Shown: positions 1-4,937 of the stretch, piece after piece
How the letters are laid out: each line of letters begins with the position of its first letter
Position numbering within the stretch: position 1 is the first letter of the stretch
Assembly (NCBI GenBank): GCA_005877705.1
Contig: VBNY01000144.1
Location: 1-5,347 of the forward strand
Source of the DNA: Gammaproteobacteria bacterium
Lineage (GTDB): Bacteria; Pseudomonadota; Gammaproteobacteria; Steroidobacterales; Steroidobacteraceae
DNA: 5,347 nucleotides
Direction of reading: 5' to 3'
Notes under the pieces: model-generated
The model's database searches: none
Seen by the model: the letters and a program-made list of their open reading frames with translations, nothing else
Told to the model about the DNA's origin: nothing
Program-made: the position numbers and the translations under genes

Positions 1-1
1 T

Positions 2-289
2 CTGGGTTCGATGCAGGCGCGCGCCACAGCCTGGGCGCTCGGTGACGTCGACACGCTGCGCAGACTCCCTCATCCGGACGACCGCACCGCATGCCTTGCC
101 GCTGTCACCGCCTCCGAGCGCGTGAAAAAGCTCGTCGCACGGGCCTCGGAGGACTGGATGATCGCGGTCGAAGACCGCCTGGCGCGTAACCGCTCCACGC
201 TCGCGGTCCAGTCGATGGACCGGCTGCTGGGCGACGGCGGCTCACTCGCGGCTCTGCGGCAGAAGGGCTACACCGTGGAGGGTCCGTAG
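2..289 (+). CDS. TraB/GumN family protein, C-terminal part (5' end outside window)
   Basis: The reading frame is already open at the left edge (it reads LGSMQARATAWALGDVDTL), so this is the tail of a longer gene; the internal ATG at 11 is unlikely to be the start. The last ~95 residues look like the end of the TraB/GumN (PF01963) family: a WALGD segment, a run of helices, then DRLARNRSTLAV, which matches the family's 'eRN' helix, and a closing LAALRQKGYTVEGP like the usual 'L...GY.V' ending. Family members are often exported or membrane-associated proteins proposed to be metal-dependent hydrolases; the function of this one is unknown. The common 'VGalHL' motif just before the C-terminus is not visible; the segment STLAVQSMDRLL stands in its place, as I recall for some xanthomonad-type homologues. 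The stop TAG at 287-289 lies 20 bp before the palindromic element. Family assignment is moderately sure because only the tail is seen. Confidence 0.7.
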   Translation: MGSMQARATAWALGDVDTLRRLPHPDDRTACLAAVTASERVKKLVARASEDWMIAVEDRLARNRSTLAVQSMDRLLGDGGSLAALRQKGYTVEGP

Positions 290-349
290 CCTGAGTCAGC
301 GGCGAGAGGCTCGATTGGAAAGGGCTTTCCCGGGGCTTCAAAAACAGGG

Positions 350-372
350 GCTCGGCGCGCGAAGCGCCGAGC
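350..372. repeat. Perfect 9-bp hairpin inside the palindromic element
   Basis: GCTCGGCGC (350-358) and GCGCCGAGC (364-372) pair perfectly around a 5-nt loop, GCGAA. This is the first of three adjacent stem-loops within the element and abuts the next hairpin without a spacer. Confidence 0.85.
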
Positions 373-398
373 GGGGTTTGCCATGGATGGCAAACCCC
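373..398. repeat. Perfect 12-bp inverted repeat inside the palindromic element
   Basis: GGGGTTTGCCAT (373-384) and ATGGCAAACCCC (387-398) are perfect reverse complements separated by only GG. As RNA the tip would open to a stem of about 10 bp with a 6-nt loop. It follows the 350-372 hairpin directly. Confidence 0.85.
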
Positions 399-401
399 TG
401 G

Positions 402-439
402 CTTTCTGCGCGATCCATGGAGGGTAGTAGCGCAGAAAG
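402..439. repeat. Perfect 10-bp hairpin with an 18-nt loop that can pair downstream
   Basis: CTTTCTGCGC (402-411) and GCGCAGAAAG (430-439) pair perfectly. The 18-nt loop (412-429) contains TCCATGGAGG (414-423), which is the exact reverse complement of CCTCCATGGA at 451-460. A pseudoknot-like fold would therefore be possible if the region is transcribed. The TCCATGGA core is itself palindromic, so part of that match is automatic. Confidence 0.8.
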
Positions 440-507
440 TTTTTGCAGAGCCTCCATGGACGGATCCACGGCGTCCCCGGGAAGGGCCTTTCCAATCGAG
501 ACTGTGA

Positions 508-1404
508 TCAGCTCGCCAGTGCACACGCCCAGGCGATCGCGACCGAGGCGCACGCCGCGAGGCCGGGGACCCATTGGGGCGCCCGGCCCAGCGCGTGACG
601 CGGCAGCGGCAGAGCGGCGGTTGCGCCGAGCAGCGTGCCGACCAGAAATCCCGCCACATGCGCGACGAGGTCGGTCCCCTCACCCGCCGACCCCGTCCAG
701 CCGAGCAGGATCACGCCGGCGACGAGCGGCCCCCAACGCTTCGCCCACCTTTGCGGCAGTCCAAAGCGCTCGCGCCATGAATGCGCAGCCATCAGCCCCA
801 ACGCCGTGAACACCGCCGTCGAGGCACCCACCGCGCGATGCGTTGGCAGTGCGTACAGACCTTCGAGCAGATTGGCGAGCGCCGCGCCGTTGACGATCAG
901 GAACCAGGCGCTGCCGGCGCCGATCTGGCGCGCGGCAAGGTACCCGAACCAGATGCCGGCCCCGAGATTCGCCGCCAGGTGCGGGCCATCCAGGTGCAGG
1001 GTGAGAGCCGTCCAGGCGCGCCACCATTGCCCGCTCTGCACTCGGGCCGCGTCGAGCTCGCCGGTGTCGAACGCGTCGAGCCGCACGAGCCCGTTCGAGA
1101 TCGCGTAGGCGACGCCCATCAGCCAGGCGACATAGATCAGACAACCCACCCAGGCGTATGGATAGAGGCGCGGCGGGGGCGGCGGCGGGGGTGCGGGACG
1201 GTTCTCCGATTCATACTGCTGAAGATGCGCCAGCGCCTTGGCGCCATCCGCGGCCTCCACCTCCAGCCCGAATTCCCCGCCCTCCGCGCTGATCACGCTC
1301 GCAATGCCGACCGCGGCGAGCACAAACGCGCGGTCGTCGCAATCCGAGCGGCGGCGCGACCGAAACACGACTGTGGGCGCCTCCACGTTCAGTCCGCCAT
1401 CCAA
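508..1404 (-). CDS. Rhomboid family intramembrane serine protease with N-terminal soluble domain
   Basis: The protein is a membrane-embedded protease that would cleave transmembrane substrates. All GlpG-type hallmarks are present: the WR motif W128-R129 in GQWWRAWTALTLHLDG, the HxxxN motif H142-N146 (HLAANL), the catalytic serine S195 in GAST, and the catalytic histidine H249 in AHVAGFLVG. About six hydrophobic segments lie between residues 81 and 298. Residues ~10-68 form a soluble domain resembling the small domain fused to some proteobacterial rhomboids, possibly related to DUF2007-type 'putative signal transducing' domains. It is joined to the membrane part by seven consecutive prolines (72-78). 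The listed start is a TTG, 19 nt after the stop of the upstream YdcF gene. A GTG at 1386 (V7, six codons in) has a better ribosome site, GGCGGA, 6 nt before it, and may be the real start. It is the last gene of the minus-strand cluster. Substrates are unknown. Confidence 0.92.
   Translation of the reverse strand: MDGGLNVEAPTVVFRSRRRSDCDDRAFVLAAVGIASVISAEGGEFGLEVEAADGAKALAHLQQYESENRPAPPPPPPPRLYPYAWVGCLIYVAWLMGVAYAISNGLVRLDAFDTGELDAARVQSGQWWRAWTALTLHLDGPHLAANLGAGIWFGYLAARQIGAGSAWFLIVNGAALANLLEGLYALPTHRAVGASTAVFTALGLMAAHSWRERFGLPQRWAKRWGPLVAGVILLGWTGSAGEGTDLVAHVAGFLVGTLLGATAALPLPRHALGRAPQWVPGLAACASVAIAWACALAS
1393..1398 (-). promoter_or_regulatory. Candidate ribosome binding site for the GTG start of the rhomboid gene
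   Basis: On the minus strand GGCGGA lies 6 nt before the GTG at 1386-1384. This is better placed than anything before the TTG at 1404, whose nearest purine-rich stretch is GGCGGTG, and it favours a protein six residues shorter, starting at EAPTVVFRSRR after the initiator. Confidence 0.45.
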
Positions 1405-1423
1405 CAGCGCACCGCCGGCCCGC

Positions 1424-2200
1424 TCAGGCGGATTGCCGGCGCAGGTGCAGGGCAGCGAGCGCCTCTCGCACCGGTTCCCCGATCAGCTCATAGAGCGCCG
1501 CATACGATCGCAGCAGGCCGGCCGCGCTGGGCACAATTCGGAGCACTCCCGTTTCGCGCGGTGCCCATAGGCCAACCGGTGCGGGCACAACCTCCAGTCC
1601 CGCGCTTGCAAATTCGTGCGCGGCACGCCAGAGGTGCGTGCTGCTGGTGACGAGCACGATGCGATTGATGCCTTGTGCGCGCAACAGCCGGGAGGAGAAC
1701 CGTGCGTTCTCGTAAGTGTCACGCGACTGGTTCTCGATCCAGCGGGTGCTGACTCCGTAGTCACGGGCGAGCGAGGCGCTCATGGCACTTGTCTCCTCGG
1801 CCATGCCCGACACCAGCACCGGCAGCGAAGTTTTGCGCGCAACGAATGCTCCGTAGCTCACTCGCTCGAGCAACTCGAGCCCCGCAGCGGGGCCGCCATA
1901 TTCGGGCGCCGCGAGCCGTGCCTGCGCGCCACCCAGAATGACGATCGCTTGCGCGCCCGCGGCGCGATTCAGATCGAGAGCCGGATAGCGCTCGGCGAGT
2001 CGCGACAGCGCATCCGCCACGACCGGAGTCGCACACAGCCACAACGACGCCAGCCCCGCTGTGAGCAACGCGCCTCCGAGTCTGCGCCGCCGCCCGATCA
2101 ACAGCGAGCCCGCGATCGCGACGATGAGGGGTCCGGCGGGCGGCAGGATGAGGGTCCGCAGCAGAGCCTTGAGGGTGATGAGCATGGCGGCAACTTTCAT
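1424..2200 (-). CDS. YdcF/ElyC-family (DUF218) membrane-anchored protein
   Basis: The 258-residue protein has two hydrophobic N-terminal segments, ~16-36 (LILPPAGPLIVAIAGSLLIG) and ~42-62, followed by a DUF218 domain (~83-245). Domain motifs seen are AIVILGGA (85-92), the ERVSYGA helix (112-118), PVLVSGM (127-133), EETSAMSASLARDYGV (135-150), RDTYENARFSSRLL (160-173) and TSSTHLWRA (185-193), whose histidine and arginine are typical of the family. E. coli ElyC and YdcF belong here; ElyC affects envelope peptidoglycan and lipid-carrier metabolism, but the chemical activity of most members is not settled. The topology fits an inner-membrane anchor with the domain most likely periplasmic (inference from ElyC). 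The ATG at 2200-2198 is separated from the MATE stop codon by one nucleotide, which implies translational coupling; no good separate Shine-Dalgarno is seen. The rhomboid gene follows closely. Confidence 0.88.
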   Translation of the reverse strand: MKVAAMLITLKALLRTLILPPAGPLIVAIAGSLLIGRRRRLGGALLTAGLASLWLCATPVVADALSRLAERYPALDLNRAAGAQAIVILGGAQARLAAPEYGGPAAGLELLERVSYGAFVARKTSLPVLVSGMAEETSAMSASLARDYGVSTRWIENQSRDTYENARFSSRLLRAQGINRIVLVTSSTHLWRAAHEFASAGLEVVPAPVGLWAPRETGVLRIVPSAAGLLRSYAALYELIGEPVREALAALHLRRQSA

Positions 2201-2201
2201 G

Positions 2202-3635
2202 TCAGAGGCGAATCTTCTGCCACGCCGCGGAGCGCCATCTCAGGAACAGCGTCGTGCCCAGCATTATCACGTAGAAGAGCACCGCGACCCATCCTCCAAG
2301 GGCACCCCAGCCGAACTGCGGCAGAAAATCCACCCAACCCTGCCCCGGCGCAAATGTCAGGGAATGCGCGAGCGGCACGAACACCAGCCACGAGACCGGC
2401 AGCACCAGCACGACCGGGACGATGGCGTCCCCGGCGCCGCGCAGGCACATGCTGCTGCCGAGATTGAGACCGTCGAAGAACTGATAGCCCGCCGCGAGCC
2501 ACAGGAGCTGCGTGCCGAGCGCGACGGCGGCGGCCGCTTCGGCATCGCGCGCACCCGTGAAGAAGGGCAGGATCCAGGGACCGGCGAGCGCCAGCAGCAC
2601 GCCGATACCTCCCATGTACAGCGCAGCCAGAAAGATCACGCGCGTCCCGACACGCATCGCCCAGTCGCGGTCGCCGGCGCCGATCGATTGCCCGACGAGC
2701 GTCGTGCCCGCCAAGGCGATGCCGAATCCCGGCATGTAGGCGACCGAGGTCAATATCATGACCATCTGCGTCGCCGCTCCGCCGACCGTGCCGAGGCGTA
2801 CCTGCATCATCTGGAAGATCGAATAGCCGAGCAGGTCCGCCGCCGGCAGCAGCCCCATCGGCAAGCCGAGCCGCACCTGCTCGCCAAGCCGGCCCGCATG
2901 CGGCTTCCATGTCAGATGCGATTTGTACCTGGCGCGATAGTCGGCGCCGAGAAAGATCGTGAGCGCGAGCAGCAGACCGAGCGCCTGCGCAACGGTCGTG
3001 GCCCAGCCCGAACCGGCAATCCCCCAGCCGAGGCTGAAGATGAACAGCTGGTTGAAGGCCACGTTCGCGACGGCCGTGACGCCGCTCACCAGCAGCGTCA
3101 TGCCGGGCCGGCCGACGCCATTGAAGAAGCCGAGCATCGCCCACACCGCCGCCCCGAACGAAGCTCCCGCGACCCGCGGGAACCAGAACGCCGAGGCGAG
3201 CCGCTCGATCTCGGGGTCAAAGCCGAAGGGCGCCAGAATGATATGGCTCGAGGCGCCGGCCGCCACAAAGAGCGGAACTGCGCACAGAGTGCCCCAGAGC
3301 GCTGTCCAGGCGGCCTGGGCGGCCCGCTTGTAACGGCGTGCGCCCTGGGATTGGGCTGCCACGGTCTGCACCGCAGCCACCACGCCACCCAGCACCAACA
3401 CGACGACCAGAACGAGCCATTGCACGGCACCGACGGCCGCGAGTGCCTTGGTCGAGATGTGGCCGATGAACCACATGTCCGTGAGATTGAGCACTATCTG
3501 CACCGCGCTGTTCGCCATCAGTGGTAGTGCGAGCGCCAGGACGGCCCTCTGATCAACGTGCGCGCGCCCTGCGGCGTCGATTCGCCGTGCCGGCAGTCCT
3601 GGGGCCACGGCGGCGGGTTGGGTGACGATATCCAT
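2202..3635 (-). CDS. MATE family multidrug/toxin efflux transporter
   Basis: The 477-residue protein has the usual length for a MATE (NorM-type) antiporter, which exports organic cations or other metabolites across the inner membrane in exchange for Na+ or H+. Roughly twelve hydrophobic segments are present from residue ~30 to ~465. Family marks include NLTDMWFIGHI in the first segment (50-60, with acidic D53), FNGVGRPGMT (171-180) in the first half, TTLVGQSIGAGD (311-322, the characteristic second-half signature) and CLRGAGDA (397-404). The ATG at 3635-3633 is the first in-frame ATG that keeps the first membrane segment; the Shine-Dalgarno before it is weak. It is the first gene of the minus-strand cluster and lies divergent from the ParB-like gene. 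Substrate cannot be predicted. The opposite strand is also open over much of this gene, but that frame is a GC-driven shadow. Confidence 0.95.
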   Translation of the reverse strand: MDIVTQPAAVAPGLPARRIDAAGRAHVDQRAVLALALPLMANSAVQIVLNLTDMWFIGHISTKALAAVGAVQWLVLVVVLVLGGVVAAVQTVAAQSQGARRYKRAAQAAWTALWGTLCAVPLFVAAGASSHIILAPFGFDPEIERLASAFWFPRVAGASFGAAVWAMLGFFNGVGRPGMTLLVSGVTAVANVAFNQLFIFSLGWGIAGSGWATTVAQALGLLLALTIFLGADYRARYKSHLTWKPHAGRLGEQVRLGLPMGLLPAADLLGYSIFQMMQVRLGTVGGAATQMVMILTSVAYMPGFGIALAGTTLVGQSIGAGDRDWAMRVGTRVIFLAALYMGGIGVLLALAGPWILPFFTGARDAEAAAAVALGTQLLWLAAGYQFFDGLNLGSSMCLRGAGDAIVPVVLVLPVSWLVFVPLAHSLTFAPGQGWVDFLPQFGWGALGGWVAVLFYVIMLGTTLFLRWRSAAWQKIRL

Positions 3636-3779
3636 GGCGACAGAGGATCGACCGCGCCGGTGAGCCGTGCGCGCCGGTTCGATCTCGAGGGTGGTTTAAG
3701 TTGAGCGCGCGATTGTCGCATATCGCTCTTTACTGAGCCGGCCGGAGGCGGCACCGTAGCGCCCCATGGCGCCGCACAA
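3636..3779. promoter_or_regulatory. Divergent intergenic region between MATE cluster and ParB-like gene
   Basis: These 144 bp must carry promoters for both directions if each transcription unit has its own start. The stretch 3690-3735 is more AT-rich than its surroundings (TTTAAG, ATTG, CATATCG, TTTACTG), which fits promoter DNA. I cannot place convincing -35/-10 pairs. A small palindrome, GCGCC-CCAT-GGCGC (3759-3772), lies just before the ParB-like start and could be an operator or merely cover the translation start. Confidence 0.35.
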
Positions 3780-4685
3780 GTGGCAATCGCACTGGAGAGT
3801 CCCGAAATTGCGGACCTCGCCGCGCTGGTGCGCGCGGCCGGCGGAGCCCCCATCGGCGCGTACCATGAGCCCCTTGGCGGTCGCGCGCTGATGCTCGCGT
3901 CCCTTCCGCTCCAGGCCGTCCAGCCAACACCGTTTCAGCGCGACCTGTCCCCCACGCACGCCAAGCGCCTGGCCCAGAAGATTGACGAAACCGCCGCCTT
4001 CCTCGATCCGCTGATCGTGGTGCGCGGCGAGGACGGGCGGCTCTGGACGCCGAACGGCCGCCACCGGCTCGCGGCCGCCAAGGTGCTGGGCCTGCGGCAA
4101 ATCACCGCCCTCATCTCCCCCGACGAGTCCCTTGCCTACCGCATTCTGGCGCTCAATACGGAAAAGGCTCACAACCTGCGCGACCGCAGCCTCGAGGTCA
4201 TCCGCATGGCGCGCAGCCTCGCCAGGCGCGACGGCCAGCGGCGCGAGTCGCAGTTCACCGCGGAGTTCGAATCCCCCGAGCTGCTGACGCTCGGGATGGT
4301 ATACGAGCACTCGTCGCGCTTCGCGGGCGGCGCCTACAGCGCGTTTCTGAAGAAGGTCGATCGCTTCAGCGACCGCACCTTGACCGTCAGCCTGCGCGAG
4401 CGGGAAGACTACGCAGCCCGGCTGCAGGAGATCGACTCGCAGGTCAAGCGCCTCATCACGGCCCTGCAGGCGCGCGGCTTCAAGTCGCCGTACCTGCGCA
4501 ACTACGTCGTCGCCCGGATCAACCCGGTGCGGTTCCACAAGGCCAAAAAGGGCGACACCAAGCCGCCGATGCCGCTCGCTCAGGCCCTCACGCGCATGAC
4601 CGCGGCGGCCAGGACGTTCAAGGTCGACTCAGTGTCCAACTCGGATCTCGCCTGGGTCGCGGTAGGGGCCGGCGCGCAGGAATGA
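3780..4685 (+). CDS. Orphan protein with ParB/Srx-type N-terminal domain
   Basis: Residues ~38-112 form a ParB/sulfiredoxin-type domain: LASLPLQAVQPTPFQRDLSP opens it, then LAQKIDETAAFLDPLIVVRGEDGRLWTPNGRHR in two parts, with GRHRLAAAKVLG (93-104) corresponding to the GERRxRA nucleotide-binding box of ParB. LNTEKAHNLRDRSLEV (125-140) resembles the following 'ENLQR..L' segment of ParB. In canonical ParB these boxes bind CTP; whether they do here is inference. The remaining ~150 residues (ESPELLTLGMVYE, FSDRTLTVSLREREDY, SPYLRNYVVARINPVRFHKAKKGDTKPPMP) do not show a clear helix-turn-helix. No parA or parS-like site is nearby, so a role in chromosome partition is doubtful. The start is GTG 3780, the nearest start preceding the conserved-looking ESPEI segment; it lacks a clear Shine-Dalgarno. 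An in-frame TTG at 3714 is possible, while the ATG at 3766 is out of frame. Similar stand-alone proteins occur in several phyla, from memory. Confidence 0.8.
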   Translation: MAIALESPEIADLAALVRAAGGAPIGAYHEPLGGRALMLASLPLQAVQPTPFQRDLSPTHAKRLAQKIDETAAFLDPLIVVRGEDGRLWTPNGRHRLAAAKVLGLRQITALISPDESLAYRILALNTEKAHNLRDRSLEVIRMARSLARRDGQRRESQFTAEFESPELLTLGMVYEHSSRFAGGAYSAFLKKVDRFSDRTLTVSLREREDYAARLQEIDSQVKRLITALQARGFKSPYLRNYVVARINPVRFHKAKKGDTKPPMPLAQALTRMTAAARTFKVDSVSNSDLAWVAVGAGAQE

Positions 4686-4701
4686 TCCAGAGCGCTTCCC
4701 G

Positions 4702-4730
4702 GGAATAACCGACAACAACCCGAGGTCTTA
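4702..4730 (+). promoter_or_regulatory. Weak candidate ECF-type promoter
   Basis: GGAATAA (4702-4708) followed after 17 bp by TCTTA (4726-4730) loosely resembles the GGAACTT / TC-rich layout of RpoE-like ECF promoters. It lies upstream of an ECF sigma gene, and such genes often autoregulate. The match is imperfect and could be chance. Confidence 0.2.
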
Positions 4731-4820
4731 CGCTTGAGACCCGCGGGCCGCCAAGACCTGGCAGACCGGCGCCCAAGCGGTGTGCGCCGACCGGCCCAAG
4801 GGCACACCGACGCTTGCCAC

Positions 4821-4834
4821 CGGTTATAGAACCG
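4821..4834 (+). repeat. Small perfect hairpin with AT-rich loop
   Basis: CGGTT (4821-4825) and AACCG (4830-4834) pair perfectly around ATAG. TTATAG or TATAGA within it could serve as a -10 element, but no -35 box is found at normal spacing. Confidence 0.4.
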
Positions 4835-4923
4835 CTCCGCCACAGCGCGCCACTCACGGATGGAGTGGGCTCGTCGCGACGGGGGCGAGGTGACTCCGTT
4901 GAGGATGCAGAGCCGTAGCAACG

Positions 4924-4928
4924 AAAGG
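4924..4928 (+). promoter_or_regulatory. Ribosome binding site for the sigma factor gene
   Basis: AAAGG ends 9 nt before the ATG at 4938-4940, an acceptable Shine-Dalgarno that supports this start over later in-frame codons. Confidence 0.55.
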
Positions 4929-4937
4929 TTGACGCAC

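Larger units (their letters stand above)
310..500. repeat. Nested palindromic intergenic element with 26-bp terminal inverted repeats
   Basis: The arms 310-335 (begins CTCGATTGGAAAGG, ends TTCCCGGGG) and 475-500 (begins CCCCGGGAA, ends CCTTTCCAATCGAG) are reverse complements at 24 of 26 positions; one of the two mismatches would be a G-U pair in RNA. Inside are three perfect hairpins (350-372, 373-398, 402-439), an outer pairing CAAAAAC 339-345 with GTTTTTG 439-445, and a possible loop pairing of 414-423 with 451-460. The left arm also contains its own small palindrome, GGAAAGGGCTTTCC (317-330). The element sits in the gap between two convergent genes, 20 bp after one stop and 7 bp before the other, so it could end transcription from both sides. 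There is no transposase gene and no obvious target-site duplication. It looks like a MITE-type or REP/BIME-like dispersed intergenic repeat; copy number cannot be judged from one window. Confidence 0.85.
4686..4937 (+). other. 252-bp intergenic region rich in inverted repeats, possible structured leader
   Basis: The gap contains no convincing gene. It holds a chain of inverted repeats: TTCCCGGGAA (4696-4705); AGGTCTT (4723-4729), which can pair with AAGACCT (4753-4759) or, in part, with GAGACC (4736-4741); CGGCGC/GCGCCG (4767-4772/4784-4789); AAGCGGTGTGC (4775-4785) with GCACAC (4802-4807) plus CGCTT (4811-4815); CGGTT-ATAG-AACCG (4821-4834); CCACTC/GAGTGG (4850-4855/4863-4868); and GGAGT..CTCG..CGAG..ACTCC (4862-4897). 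Several are mutually exclusive, as in a switching leader. High GC raises chance pairing, and no known riboswitch consensus is recognised. Confidence 0.45.

Noticed and set aside
339..445. CAAAAAC/GTTTTTG pairing with the following T run as a simple intrinsic terminator
   Set aside because: The T run is only five long and lies in the middle of the larger palindrome, so a classical rho-independent terminator is not clear; any terminating action would come from the whole element.
315..809. Open frame on + strand running through the palindromic element into the antisense of the rhomboid gene
   Set aside because: The first half translates the palindromes and the second half is antisense to rhomboid. 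Such frames arise from GC-rich repeats and are often mis-annotated as small hypothetical proteins.
781..1650. Open frame of 289 codons on the + strand opposite the rhomboid and YdcF genes
   Set aside because: Arg/Ala/His-rich shadow translation crossing two real genes; no motif or ribosome site.
2061..3527. Long open frame (488 codons) on the + strand opposite the MATE and YdcF genes
   Set aside because: Its translation is dominated by Arg, His, Gln and Glu with no recognisable motifs, typical of the antisense of GC-rich membrane protein genes. The minus strand encodes unmistakable MATE and DUF218 proteins.
3759..3772. Palindrome GCGCC-CCAT-GGCGC as an operator or parS-like site
   Set aside because: A 5-bp arm in GC-rich DNA is easily chance and does not resemble the parS consensus TGTTNCACGTGAAACA; kept only as a remark under the divergent region.
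3696..4538. Open frame of 280 codons on the - strand opposite the ParB-like gene
   Set aside because: The plus-strand protein has clear ParB-type motifs and ends naturally. The antisense frame shows low-complexity, motif-free sequence and would leave no room for the divergent promoter.
4814..4830. TTGCCA ... TATAGA as a sigma-70 promoter
   Set aside because: Only 5 bp separate the two boxes, far from the 16-18 bp needed, and TATAGA is partly in a hairpin.
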